The notes under the pieces: generated by a model
What the model saw: only the letters and a program-made list of their open reading frames with translations
Told to the model about the DNA's origin: nothing
Databases searched by the model: none
Assembly: GCF_004362195.1 (NCBI RefSeq)
Contig: NZ_SNWG01000001.1
Span: 2,356,001 to 2,420,000, forward strand
Source: Microbacterium sp. BK668
GTDB taxonomy: Bacteria; Actinomycetota; Actinomycetes; Actinomycetales; Microbacteriaceae
Direction: 5' to 3'
DNA length: 64,000 bases
Part shown: positions 38,478 through 47,468 of the stretch, in pieces
How the letters are laid out: every line of letters begins with the position of its first letter
Position numbering within the stretch: the first letter of the stretch is position 1
Position numbers and translations under genes: made by a program

Positions 38478-39428
38478 TCACCGCAGCCGCGCGAACGCCT
38501 CGGCCAGCGACGCCCAGAACCGGTCGACGTCGAGCCGCGTCGCGATCCACGCGTTGGGCTCCCGGCCGAGCATGCCATCGAGATCGACGCTCGTGGCGCC
38601 GAGGGTCTCGGCGCCGGTGAGCTCGACGTCCAGGCGCGCATGGATACGCGTCACCGCGTCGGGCTCCGCCACCGCCAGGACGGCGACCGGGTCGTGCAGC
38701 GGACCGTCGGGGAGGCCGAAGACCTCGCCGTTGGTGCGGCAGAAGAACTCCATGAGCTCGTCGCCGAACAGGGCCGTACGCGTTCCGACCGCCGCGAGCC
38801 GCTTGCGGACGTCCGCGGTCACCAGTGCGGTGTGGGTGACATCGAGTCCCACCATCGTGAAGCGGATGCCGCTTCCCACGACGAGCGCGAGCGCCTCCGG
38901 GTCGACGAGGGCGTTGAACTCGGCGTAGGGCGTGGCATTGCCGCGACCGGTCGAGCCGCCCATCCACACGATCTCCCCGATGCGCGCGGCGATCGCCGGG
39001 CGCTGGCGGAGCAGGATCGCGACATTGGTGATCGGTCCCGTCGCGATGATCGTGACGGGATCCACCGCGGCGGTCAGCACATCGGCCATGAGCTCTGTCG
39101 CCGATCGTCGATCGAGCGCGAATCCGGGATCGGGAAGCACCGGCCCACCGAGGCCGTTCTCGCCGTGGATCCACTCGGCTGTCTGCAGGTCGCGGGAGAG
39201 CGGGCCGGCCGCGCCGGCCGCGACCGGGACGCCGGTGACCCCCGCGACCGCGAGCGCGACGCGGGCGTTGCGGCTCGTGTGCTCGAGTGCGACGTTGCCG
39301 CCGACGGTCGTGACGGCGCGGAGGTCGATGGCGGGGTGGCCGGCGGCGAGCCACAGCGCGAAGACGTCGTCGTGGCCGGGATCGCAGTCGAGGATCACCG
39401 GGATGCCGGAGCTCGTCGAGGGCGTCAC
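38478..39428 (-). CDS. Nucleoside hydrolase (inosine/uridine-preferring type)
   Basis: A 316-residue enzyme hydrolysing ribonucleosides to base and ribose. The calcium-binding signature is DCDPGHDDVFAL near residue 13, with TTVGGN, IIATGPITNVA, EIVWMGGS and the ligand Asp in LHDPVAVL. The base specificity cannot be set. Its GTG start overlaps the ribokinase stop (GTGA), so the two form an operon that would salvage nucleosides: hydrolysis here, then ribose phosphorylation. Confidence 0.93.
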   Translation of the reverse strand: MTPSTSSGIPVILDCDPGHDDVFALWLAAGHPAIDLRAVTTVGGNVALEHTSRNARVALAVAGVTGVPVAAGAAGPLSRDLQTAEWIHGENGLGGPVLPDPGFALDRRSATELMADVLTAAVDPVTIIATGPITNVAILLRQRPAIAARIGEIVWMGGSTGRGNATPYAEFNALVDPEALALVVGSGIRFTMVGLDVTHTALVTADVRKRLAAVGTRTALFGDELMEFFCRTNGEVFGLPDGPLHDPVAVLAVAEPDAVTRIHARLDVELTGAETLGATSVDLDGMLGREPNAWIATRLDVDRFWASLAEAFARLR

Positions 39429-40288
39429 GTCGCGGACGCCTTCGCGACGTAGGTCTCGAGCGGCCGGAAGGGGGGCTGACTCGCCTCGTGCTCGACGGCC
39501 GCGGCTCCGACGGCGCAGGCGGTCTCGAGCGCTTCCGCGTCGGATGCTCCGCGGGCCAGGGCGATGACGAGCGCGGCGCAGAACGCGTCGCCGGCACCCA
39601 CCGTGCTGACGACCTCTGCGCGTCTTCCCGGCGCGCGTGCGATCTCCGAGCCGTGGGACAGCAGGACCGCGCCGTCGGCACCGAGGGTCATGGCGACGCG
39701 CCGAGCGCGGCTGAGCTCCGGCATCCGCTCGTACTCCTCCTGATTGACCACGAAGAGATCGGCCCGTTCCACGAGAGCGTGGGGGAGCCGCCGTGCGGGC
39801 GAAGCGTTCACGACGAGGAAGCCCGGGCACTCGGCAGCGAGAGCCGTGACGACGTCGAGAGGCGTCTCGAGCTGCGTGATCACGACGTCGTCGGGCGCGA
39901 GCGCGACGCCGGCGGGGCCGATGCGCGCGTTGGCGCCGGGACACACGATGATCTGGTTCTCGCCCCGCGCGTCGACTCCGATCAGAGCGACGCCCGTCGC
40001 GGCATCCACCGACGTCACCGCTCGGACGTCGACGCCGGCTGCACGCAGCTCCTCGCGCGCCCACTCGCCGTCGGCGTCGTGGCCGACCGCGCCCACCATG
40101 CGCACGCGCGCGCCCAGTCGCGCCGCCGCTGCGGCCTGGTTCGCCCCCTTGCCGCCCACGACGCGAACCAGTTCGCCCCCGCCGACGGTCTCCCCGGGGA
40201 CGGGGAGGCGCTCGACCCGCGCCGTCAGGTCGACATTGATGCTTCCGACCACGACGAGGTTCGGATTGCCGGCGGCGAGCGGGGTCAC
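39425..40288 (-). CDS. rbsK: Ribokinase
   Basis: PfkB-family sugar kinase phosphorylating ribose (287 residues). It has the N-terminal VVVGSINVDLTARVERLP, the GGKGANQAAAAARLGA motif, and the C-terminal VGAGDAFCAAL with the catalytic Asp. First gene of a two-gene operon with the nucleoside hydrolase. The GTG at 40288 follows an AGGATGGA ribosome binding site; another in-frame GTG at 40303 would add five residues and is possible. Confidence 0.88.
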   Translation of the reverse strand: MTPLAAGNPNLVVVGSINVDLTARVERLPVPGETVGGGELVRVVGGKGANQAAAAARLGARVRMVGAVGHDADGEWAREELRAAGVDVRAVTSVDAATGVALIGVDARGENQIIVCPGANARIGPAGVALAPDDVVITQLETPLDVVTALAAECPGFLVVNASPARRLPHALVERADLFVVNQEEYERMPELSRARRVAMTLGADGAVLLSHGSEIARAPGRRAEVVSTVGAGDAFCAALVIALARGASDAEALETACAVGAAAVEHEASQPPFRPLETYVAKASAT

Positions 40289-40402
40289 GGTTCCATCCTG
40301 CACGGCGAACCGGCCTCTGCGCGGGTGCTCCCGGTCGCGCGTCCTCGCGAGGCCGCCGACCTCGCCGCTCGGGGATCGCGCCGCCGGTGGGCGGGATGCG
40401 CA

Positions 40403-41761
40403 TCACCGCGCGCCCACGCGCAGCAGTCTCATCTCGTGCAGCCACTCCACGAAGCCGAAGGGCGTCAGCCGGCCGATGAAGTCGGGAGCGATGTCCCACA
40501 TCGTCTGCCCGCGACGTCGAAGGGCGGAGCCGGCGCCCGCCGCGATCTCGGCGAGGGTGGACGCGGGGATCCCGTAACCGCTGAGAGGCCGCGTGGCGAG
40601 GGTGAGGAAGGCATCGCCCGCCGACGGCCCGATCCGAGCCCAGACGACACGCCCCACCAGCTCCACCGCCGTCGCCGCGCTGCCGAGGGCCCTCGCATCC
40701 CACCCCGCCGGATCGAGGCTCGCCCGCGCCGCCGCCAGTGCGGCACCGATCTGCTCGGCGAGCCCGGTGGGCTGCGGGGCCGACGTCCCCGGTGCGGAGC
40801 CGGCGACTCCTCGGCGCGCGCTGTCATCGGCCGCGAGGGCCTCGTCCAGTTCGGCGAGCTCCGCCTGGTGCTGCTCGCCCAGTTCGACCCCCCGGGCGGC
40901 GATGGCCACCCCCTGCCCGATCTCCCACCCCGCGTCGGCCGCGCCGCCGATCGTGCTGATCGCTCGCGCGGCGGGCGCCACGAGGCGGAGGAAGCTCGAC
41001 AGCCGTGCGAGCCGTGCGAGCCGCTCCGTGCCCGCCGTCCGCGGAGCGCCTCCCGTCGGTCCGCCGCCCGGTGGCGGGTCGAATTCGGGGGCAGGGGGAG
41101 GCGGGACGATGGCGCTCCGGTTCCCCGGGCCACGCGACCACGTCTCCGTCTCGGGTACGGCGTCCGGCCGCGGGATGGGCGGGGGAGAAGACGGGGCGCG
41201 ACCGGAGACGGGTACCGGTGGGGGCAGCGGAGGCGGCTCCGCCCGCCGTCCACCGGGACCGACCCCTTGCGGAGGTTCGACGGTCCTCCGGTACGACCAC
41301 TGTCCGGGTGGGAGCGGAGGCTCCGGCGTGAGCCGCACGGCAGCGCCGAGGTCGCTGATCCTCAGGTTGTAGCGGTACATCGACCGGAATCGCTGCCGAC
41401 GGCCCATGCGGCCCCGGTCGTCCGCGATCTGCACCCACCAGGGCTCGTCTGGACGGGTCGGGTCCAAGCCGTACCTCGTGCGCACCTCCCGGCCGTCGGG
41501 CAGCGTCACATCGAGCTGGCGCTCCATCGGCCGCTCCCTTCCGGCCCGGACGAACTCCGTATACAGCTGCGCGAAGTCCCCGGGGCTCGGCCAGCGCCGG
41601 AGGATCGCCGATTCGCCGACGGCGGCGGGTGGGTGCACATGTCTCGTGACCTCCCAATTGCCTCGACTGTGCACGCCCAGGGCGGCAGTGAAGTCCGTAG
41701 AACCGAACGAGACGCTGTCACGTGCCCCCTGGAGGACGAGCCAGCGATCGCCGTTTCGCAC
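40403..41761 (-). CDS. LQR-GN-AV type hypothetical protein with Pro-rich linker (start unclear)
   Basis: The GTG-initiated frame encodes 452 residues: a globular N-terminal part (VRTRYGLDPTRPDEPWWVQI), a Pro/Arg-rich linker (~160-240) and an Ala-rich helical C-terminus ending EWLHEMRLLRVGAR. The same frame stays open for 121 more codons upstream and there encodes LELQRTAGNRAV (bases 41966-42001), a motif I associate with N-termini of DUF4157-like and contractile-injection-associated proteins. No ATG, GTG or TTG lies between that motif and an in-frame TGA at 42125-42127, so the true gene is probably longer than annotated or damaged. Function unknown. Confidence 0.6.
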   Translation of the reverse strand: MRNGDRWLVLQGARDSVSFGSTDFTAALGVHSRGNWEVTRHVHPPAAVGESAILRRWPSPGDFAQLYTEFVRAGRERPMERQLDVTLPDGREVRTRYGLDPTRPDEPWWVQIADDRGRMGRRQRFRSMYRYNLRISDLGAAVRLTPEPPLPPGQWSYRRTVEPPQGVGPGGRRAEPPPLPPPVPVSGRAPSSPPPIPRPDAVPETETWSRGPGNRSAIVPPPPAPEFDPPPGGGPTGGAPRTAGTERLARLARLSSFLRLVAPAARAISTIGGAADAGWEIGQGVAIAARGVELGEQHQAELAELDEALAADDSARRGVAGSAPGTSAPQPTGLAEQIGAALAAARASLDPAGWDARALGSAATAVELVGRVVWARIGPSAGDAFLTLATRPLSGYGIPASTLAEIAAGAGSALRRRGQTMWDIAPDFIGRLTPFGFVEWLHEMRLLRVGAR

Positions 41762-42340
41762 GAGAGCGATCTCGCGCGTCGGATGCTGCGCGCGCAGCTG
41801 CCGGTACGCCGCCTCGGCGCTCGCCCGATCACCTCCCGGGGGATCGACGATCTGCAGATCCGCCGCGGACAGCCGCAGCGGCTCGTCCGCCAGCGGGTTG
41901 GCGGGACGTCCGCGTGCCCCACCGGGTCGCGTCGGACGATCGCCGTTGCGCTGGAGAGCGACCGAGACGGCTCTGTTGCCCGCCGTGCGCTGAAGCTCGA
42001 GGAATCCGACCCCCGGGCCGGCTCCGCCCGAGGTCGGTCCCGACGGCCTGGCCGCTTCGGCCGCCTTGTCGGCTGCGGCGCCTTCCGGTGCATGCGTGGC
42101 GGAGCGTTCGATCGCCGACCCCGATCACCGCGCGCTCGAGAGGACCATGGGCCGATCCAACCCCGGTCCGCTGCACCGGGCCATCCCGTCCGTGCAGCGG
42201 GCGGGCGAAGTCCGGTGCCCGATCGGGCGCCGGTGCGTCGGCGGCGCCGGGTCAGCCGGCACGACCTCCCGGGGTATCAGAACGCCGGTCCGCTCCTCAT
42301 CCACTGCGAGCGGAACCTCGCTCGGAACGGGAGAACTCCG
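41762..42340. other. Upstream extension of the LQR-GN-AV frame and divergent intergenic region
   Basis: On the minus strand 41762-42124 is open and in frame with the gene downstream, carrying the LQRTAGNRAV motif. Beyond the TGA at 42125-42127 the frame continues to an ATG at 42148 (reading MVLSSAR then stop) and to a GTG at 42304. This is consistent with a nonsense mutation, a frameshift, or an unusual start. The remaining ~200 bases precede a divergent small gene and show no clear promoter. Confidence 0.5.
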
Positions 42341-42661
42341 ATGAACATGTCAGCGATGCGGCGCGCGGGCGCGGGGACGGTCCGCCGCCGGCACCTCGGC
42401 CGGACCGTGGATCACCTGGCCGAGATCATCCAGGGCCTGCTCGACGGCTCGGAGGAGTTCGTCTGCTGCCTCGAGTTCGCGGAAGCGGAAGCGCTCGCCG
42501 ACGTGCTCGACGCCGGCCATCACCCCGCGACCGCCGCGCACCTCATGCACCGCTGGGCGCTGACCGAGCCGGAATGGGGGGACGACGTCGAGCACTCGGA
42601 CTCCCTGCACCGCTGGCTCGCGCTCTCGGTCGCGCCGGACCGCGTCGCCGCGCTCGCGTGA
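42341..42661 (+). CDS. Small hypothetical protein
   Basis: A 106-residue protein with normal codon bias. A basic start (MNMSAMRRAGAGTVRRRHLG) is followed by a mainly helical acidic part (VDHLAEIIQGLLDGSEEFVC, FAEAEALADVLDAGHHPATA) and HRWALTEPEWGDD. No signal peptide or known domain. It is divergent from the LQR-GN-AV gene and convergent with the TPR-CHAT gene, so it may belong to either accessory unit. Confidence 0.6.
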   Translation: MNMSAMRRAGAGTVRRRHLGRTVDHLAEIIQGLLDGSEEFVCCLEFAEAEALADVLDAGHHPATAAHLMHRWALTEPEWGDDVEHSDSLHRWLALSVAPDRVAALA

Positions 42662-42677
42662 CGGCGGGTCGGATCGG

Positions 42678-45212
42678 TCAGAATCCCGCGCCGTGCGCCA
42701 GAAACGGCGCCACCACGCCGGACTCTTCGGACGCCCGGCCGAGGGCCACCGCGGGAGGGTCCCCCGCGGCGAGTCGCGCATGCATGGCGCCGAGCAGGTC
42801 GCACGCGATGTCGTCGCCCACCACGACGGGCGATGCCACGACGCATCGTGTGCCGGCGTGCAGCCAGGCCCGTGTCATTCCGGCCGCCTCCTCACCCCAG
42901 CGGACGGAGGAGCGGCCGAGCTCGCAGGCGGACAGCACGACCGTCTGCGGAATACGGGGCATGCGGTCTATGTCGTAGCCGAAGAGCGCGCCGTCGGAGA
43001 GGTCCAGGCCCGAGAACTGGGGATTGTCGACGGAGTGGCGCCCGTGCGCCGCGATGTGCAGCACGTCGGCTCCCGCGGCCACCTCGGCGACGGCATCCAC
43101 TGTCGCCCCCGCATCGCGCAGGATCACGGGCGAGACCCACGACCTCGCCGCGCGCGTCACCTCTTCCTCGCCGCGGGGAACGTTCGGTCCGACCGCGAAG
43201 GCGGCCGTCCGGGCACCGGAAGAGGACGTCAGGCGCCCTCGTACCCACTTCGAGGCCGAAGGCGTCACCGTGACCGCCCGGCCCCGGAGGTCGGGGAGCA
43301 TCGTCCAGGGGATTCCGCTCAGGATGCCGGGAACCGTGATCACGATGCGGGGGGCGTCGAGGATGCCGCGCAGATCGTGCGGCAGCAGGCACGTCGCCAG
43401 GCGGCGGAGCCGGGCTTCGAGTGAGCTGCGGACAACGCTCGCGAGCGGGCCGGTGCGGATGGATGCCGTCATGTCGAGGTCTGACCGGAGCCCGGCGATC
43501 GCGGTCCGCGCAGCCGAGACGTCGACGTGCACCAGCCGGACGTCTGCCGGTCCGACTGCCAGTGCGACGAGCGATCTCCCGTCGTGCACGAAGGAGAGAA
43601 TCGCTTCGTCGTGAGTCAGCGCCGCCTGCGCCTCGTCGAGCCCCACGCGTCCCTCGAGCCCGGCGGTGCCCGTCTGCGACCACTGCCGCTCTCGTGCGCG
43701 GTCGCGAAGGAACGCGGCGCGGGGCGTCGAGAGCCACTCCCCGTCCGGAGAGGCGGCGCGGATCCTGCGGAGCTCGGCGAGGTCGGCGGCGGCCTCCGGG
43801 TCGGGAGGCGGTCGCAGCGGAACGACCTGCGTGCTCATGTGACGAGTCCGCTCGGACCAGTGGAAGACGACGGCCGGCCGTCCGGATCGGAGCGCGGATG
43901 ACAGTCCCGCGACGAGGAGTCCGCGGCCGAGCATGATCGACGCTCCCTGCAGCTCGAGGCTGCCGGTGGCCTGCCGGGATCGCTCGAGCAGCTCCAGCCC
44001 GCGCTCGGCCTGGCGTCGCGCCTCGGCCTCCCGGCCCGCGGCACCCGCCCGCAGCGACCGCAGCTCGGCCGCCGTCAGTGCCGCCTCGAGCGGGAGTCCC
44101 GACGTCGTGCGCACGATCGGGTCCCGGGTGTCGAGCCCGCTGCGGCGGAGGCGTGCGATGCGCTCCGCGAGGCGCAGGATCGCAGCGTCCCCCGCAATCC
44201 CGGCCGCCTCCAGCTCCCGGGCGAGCGACGCGATCTCCTCCGCGGACGGAAGCCGCCGCATCCTTCCCGATCCCGCCCGGTCCTCGCCGGCCGCGAGGAG
44301 ACGCGCGCGCTGGCGGACCGCCTCGGCGCGAAGGGCGCGGGCGTCACTGCCCAGCCGGCGGAAGCGTCGGGCCGCGGCGGAAGCGGCCCGTGCCGCGCCC
44401 GCTGCGTCGTGGCGCAGGAGCGACCGCGCGAGGGCGTACTCTGCCTCCGCCTGCTCGCGCACCGCGCGAAGCGTGCCGAAGACGCGTGCGACGTTCGCCA
44501 GCGCCGCCTCGGCCTCGCCGGTGAGGCCCGCGTCGGCGAGAGCCTGGGCGCGGTCGGACTCGTTCGTGGCCGCCCACAGCTCGGACTCGGCGTCGAGCGG
44601 AGCCCGGACGCGCTCCATCGTCCGCAGCGCCGTCACGACGTCGCCCTCGAGCATCGACACGTAGCCGTGATTGTGGACCGCCTGCCCCGCGGCCAGCAGG
44701 TCGCCCGCATCGAGGTACGCCTGCTCCGCCCACTCCAGGTCCGCCTTCGCCGACGCGAAGTTCCCGCGGTCCATCTCGACGAGCGCGCGGTTCATCCGCA
44801 TGTTGGCCGCGCGCACGGGGTCGTGCGCGAGTCCCCGGATGCTGCGTCCCAGCCAGTCGGCGGCGCTGTCGAGGCGCCCGCGGGACATGTCGATCGACCC
44901 GAGCTGGCCCTGCAGGATCGCGGTCGTCTCGCGCGAGATCCCGGGGCGGTGCAGAGCCTGGCGACACAGCCGCTCGCCGGCTGCGGCGTCGCTGGAGATC
45001 GCGAGGAGGAATCCGGTCGTCCCCGCCACGCGCGCCGCCAGGTCGACGTCGCCGTCGGCCTCCGCGGCGGCTGACGCCCGCGCGAGCACCCGGCGTGCCG
45101 CGGCATACCGACCCGCGTTGACGTCGGCGACACCGCGCTGGTACAGCGCCGCGGCCGAAGAGCCGGGTGCCGTCCGCCGCGCGGTGCTCGGCGACGCCGC
45201 GTCCACCGTCAT
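42678..45212 (-). CDS. TPR-CHAT protease
   Basis: An 844-residue protein without signal peptide. The N-terminal ~450 residues are helical repeats of TPR type (AAALYQRGVADVNAGRYAAA; AVHNHGYVSMLEGDVVTALR). The C-terminal CHAT domain carries catalytic His723 in LHIAAHGRHS and Cys763 in VVLSACELGRSS, with VPGILSGIPWTMLPDL typical of the fold. CHAT proteases are caspase relatives; the bacterial TPR-CHAT protease of the gRAMP/Craspase system cleaves a partner to trigger a response. Here it is the last gene behind a subtilase, a small partner and a sigma factor, separated by 39 bases from the subtilase. GAGG precedes the ATG. Confidence 0.85.
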   Translation of the reverse strand: MTVDAASPSTARRTAPGSSAAALYQRGVADVNAGRYAAARRVLARASAAAEADGDVDLAARVAGTTGFLLAISSDAAAGERLCRQALHRPGISRETTAILQGQLGSIDMSRGRLDSAADWLGRSIRGLAHDPVRAANMRMNRALVEMDRGNFASAKADLEWAEQAYLDAGDLLAAGQAVHNHGYVSMLEGDVVTALRTMERVRAPLDAESELWAATNESDRAQALADAGLTGEAEAALANVARVFGTLRAVREQAEAEYALARSLLRHDAAGAARAASAAARRFRRLGSDARALRAEAVRQRARLLAAGEDRAGSGRMRRLPSAEEIASLARELEAAGIAGDAAILRLAERIARLRRSGLDTRDPIVRTTSGLPLEAALTAAELRSLRAGAAGREAEARRQAERGLELLERSRQATGSLELQGASIMLGRGLLVAGLSSALRSGRPAVVFHWSERTRHMSTQVVPLRPPPDPEAAADLAELRRIRAASPDGEWLSTPRAAFLRDRARERQWSQTGTAGLEGRVGLDEAQAALTHDEAILSFVHDGRSLVALAVGPADVRLVHVDVSAARTAIAGLRSDLDMTASIRTGPLASVVRSSLEARLRRLATCLLPHDLRGILDAPRIVITVPGILSGIPWTMLPDLRGRAVTVTPSASKWVRGRLTSSSGARTAAFAVGPNVPRGEEEVTRAARSWVSPVILRDAGATVDAVAEVAAGADVLHIAAHGRHSVDNPQFSGLDLSDGALFGYDIDRMPRIPQTVVLSACELGRSSVRWGEEAAGMTRAWLHAGTRCVVASPVVVGDDIACDLLGAMHARLAAGDPPAVALGRASEESGVVAPFLAHGAGF

Positions 45213-45251
45213 CCCGTATGCCTCACTCCGACCGGCCGCTGCGGGAGTCGT

Positions 45252-46922
45252 TCACCGCGACGCGGGGCGCGAGGCATCCCACACCGAGAGCTCGCGGGGC
45301 GACAGCGCCGTCACGAGACCGTCGAAGGTGGGAGTCTCCGGCCTCGTGCCCGACGTCAGCTGCGACGCCATCCCCTGCGCGATCAGGCCGGCGACATACG
45401 GCGCCGCGAACGAGGTCCCGCTCCAGATGGCGAACCCGCCGTGGAAGTCATCCGGGTCGATCATCGTGCGCGTGAGACCGTGGCGGTCGTCGCGCGCCGC
45501 GGGGGCGAGACCGCCGGTGAAAGAGGCGGGAAGCGTGCTCACCACCGACGTGCCCGGCGCGTAGAGCCGCACCCACCCGCCGATGTTGCTGTAGAGCGCG
45601 ACGGAGCGCCGGTCGGGGTTGAGCGCGCCGACCGACACGTGAGGGGCGAGGTCCGCCGGTTCGGGACCGAGGCCGAGCCCCGGCTCGCTGCCCTCCCACA
45701 GTGCCGCGGGGAACGCCGGTCGATCGGTCGAGTCGTTGCCGGCCGAGCACACCACCACGACGCCGCGCTGTCGGAAGTCGACCAGGAGGTCGTAGAGCGC
45801 GGTCGAGAAGAGGCCGTCCTCGGGTGTCTCGTGATAGTAGCCCAGGGAGAGATTCAGGACGTCGAGGGACAGCGGGTCGCTTCCGTGATCCATGAGCTCG
45901 AGGAGTTCGTCGAGGGCCGTCAGCAGCTCGCTCTCGAGCACGGTGCCGTCACTGTCCGCGACGCGGACGGCGAGGATGTCGGCATCGGGCGCCGCCTGCC
46001 GGACGATTCCGCACACGAAGGTGCCGTGACCGGATGCCGCATCCAGCCGTCCGTCGCGGGGTCCGGTCTGGTCGGGATGGGTCTCGGGATCGGTTTCGGC
46101 CTGATCGACCCCGACGACGGCGGGGGGCGTGGACGAGGGAAGGCGGGCCTGCACCCACGGGTCGTCGGAGCCGTCCGGACCCGGAAGCCACGCGTGCTCA
46201 CCGCATCCCGTGTCGACGACGGCGACGACGGGTCGCCGTCCCTCCTTCTGGACCGAGAAGGTCGGCGCCGGCGCCGCGCCGACGTACGTGACGACCTCGA
46301 GTCCTCCCGAGCCCGCCGAGGCGTAGCTGTCCAGTTCGCCGGCGGGATTGGTGCGGGCGAAGGGGTTGGTGCGTGCGAAGGGATTCGTCCGGGCGAACGG
46401 GTTGGTGCGTGCGAAGGGATTGACGCCGATGTCGTCGAGCGTGAGGACGTGGTCGAGGCCGACGGATCGCAGCGGGTCGTCCGGGGTCGGAGAAAGTGCA
46501 GGGGATACGGGGAGGCGCCGGCCGACGCCGGGCGCACCGCCTGCCCCCACGGCCGCGCGGCCGGAGACAGCGCGGCGCCGGGCGTGCTGCAGGAGGCGCC
46601 ATGCGTCGACGGGCACGGGGGGAACGACCCCGTCGGCCGGGCGGATATCCACCCGCGTGAGCTGCGCGCCGCGTGCGCGCGGCCGTTCGCGCTTGCGCGG
46701 GGGCCGGAGCACGACAGGTGAGAGTTTCCAGCCGAACGCTTCGGCCGCGGTCCCGAGCCGCTCGAGCGCGCCGGCGGGCTCGCCGGAGATCAGCAGGTGC
46801 CCGGGCATGTAGACCGTCGGGAACGCCGCGATCCCGCTCACGGTCTCCGCACGGGGATCCAGAGGCACGCCTCGGGGCACCGCCGCCGCTTCACGATCGC
46901 GCCAGTTCGAATCGTCCGCCAT
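45252..46922 (-). CDS. Cytoplasmic-type S8 subtilisin-like protease with NPFART repeats
   Basis: A 556-residue serine protease with the complete catalytic set: Asp237 (VAVVDTGCGEHAW), His299 (SGHGTFVCGIV), oxyanion Asn396 (CSAGNDST) and Ser504 (WSGTSFAAPYVAG). There is no signal peptide. The N-terminal ~165 residues form a separate domain, then come four exact NPFART hexapeptides (168-191), a fifth partial NP, and the protease domain. The repeats sit where an activation linker would be. GGGAG precedes the ATG at 46922. It lies between the small sigma-partner gene and the TPR-CHAT gene on one strand. Confidence 0.88.
   Translation of the reverse strand: MADDSNWRDREAAAVPRGVPLDPRAETVSGIAAFPTVYMPGHLLISGEPAGALERLGTAAEAFGWKLSPVVLRPPRKRERPRARGAQLTRVDIRPADGVVPPVPVDAWRLLQHARRRAVSGRAAVGAGGAPGVGRRLPVSPALSPTPDDPLRSVGLDHVLTLDDIGVNPFARTNPFARTNPFARTNPFARTNPAGELDSYASAGSGGLEVVTYVGAAPAPTFSVQKEGRRPVVAVVDTGCGEHAWLPGPDGSDDPWVQARLPSSTPPAVVGVDQAETDPETHPDQTGPRDGRLDAASGHGTFVCGIVRQAAPDADILAVRVADSDGTVLESELLTALDELLELMDHGSDPLSLDVLNLSLGYYHETPEDGLFSTALYDLLVDFRQRGVVVVCSAGNDSTDRPAFPAALWEGSEPGLGLGPEPADLAPHVSVGALNPDRRSVALYSNIGGWVRLYAPGTSVVSTLPASFTGGLAPAARDDRHGLTRTMIDPDDFHGGFAIWSGTSFAAPYVAGLIAQGMASQLTSGTRPETPTFDGLVTALSPRELSVWDASRPASR
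46350..46421 (-). repeat. Four tandem 18-bp units encoding NPFART
   Basis: Inside the subtilase gene, four consecutive 18-bp units encode the same hexapeptide. The DNA units are not identical (for example CGCACC versus CGGACG for Arg-Thr), so the protein sequence is conserved while synonymous positions have drifted. Confidence 0.85.
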
Positions 46923-46997
46923 CTCGCCGCTCCCTTTCTGCGCCGGAGCCCGGTCTCCGACGTCATCATGGCCCTGAGGGCCGGGGGGCCGCACGTC

Positions 46998-47468
46998 CTA
47001 TACCTCGAATCGCGGCGTCCGGAAGTCGCGCAGGTCGCCGTCCGCGCCGCGGACGACGAGATGCAGCCGCGTGACGCCGGGTGGAATCCCGTCGAAGGCG
47101 AACCGGCCGTTCTCATCGGCGGACGAGGGCCAATCCCGTCCGTCCTGCACCAACCGGATCGCGAGGACCGCGGCATCCACCCACCCGTCGACCCGGCGCG
47201 AGCCGTCCTCCGCCGCCGTCACATGCAGGAGCACGTTCGTCTCGCCGTCGCTGAATTGCAGCGTCGACGTGTCGGACTCACCGCGCACAGCGACCCGCGT
47301 CGATCCCTCGACGAGGGTCAGCAGAGCGTAGTCGCGCGAGAGATCGGCGACGGCCACCGCGGCGACCATGCGATCGGCGAGGTCCGGCGGCACCGGGTCG
47401 GTGTGCTCCCACATCCCACGCAAGCGCGCGAAGACCGCGGCATCCGCGCCGGCTTCCTCATCGTCCAT
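46998..47468 (-). CDS. Small protein overlapping the ECF sigma gene, possible sigma partner
   Basis: A 156-residue protein. Residues 1-50 are helical and acidic (MDDEEAGADAAVFARLRGMW) and resemble the short cytosolic partner segments of sigma factors; the rest is beta-rich and ends in ENGRFAFDGIPPGVTRLHLV, a pattern like carboxypeptidase-regulatory or other Ig-like domains. No membrane segment is present, so it is not a classical anti-sigma factor. Its ATG lies 11 bases inside the end of the sigma gene. Role inferred from position only. Confidence 0.65.
   Translation of the reverse strand: MDDEEAGADAAVFARLRGMWEHTDPVPPDLADRMVAAVAVADLSRDYALLTLVEGSTRVAVRGESDTSTLQFSDGETNVLLHVTAAEDGSRRVDGWVDAAVLAIRLVQDGRDWPSSADENGRFAFDGIPPGVTRLHLVVRGADGDLRDFRTPRFEV

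Noticed and set aside
39488-42661. 1057-residue plus-strand frame covering rbsK and the LQR-GN-AV gene
   Set aside because: Only its last 106 codons (from 42341) have normal codon use; the rest is antisense to well-supported genes.
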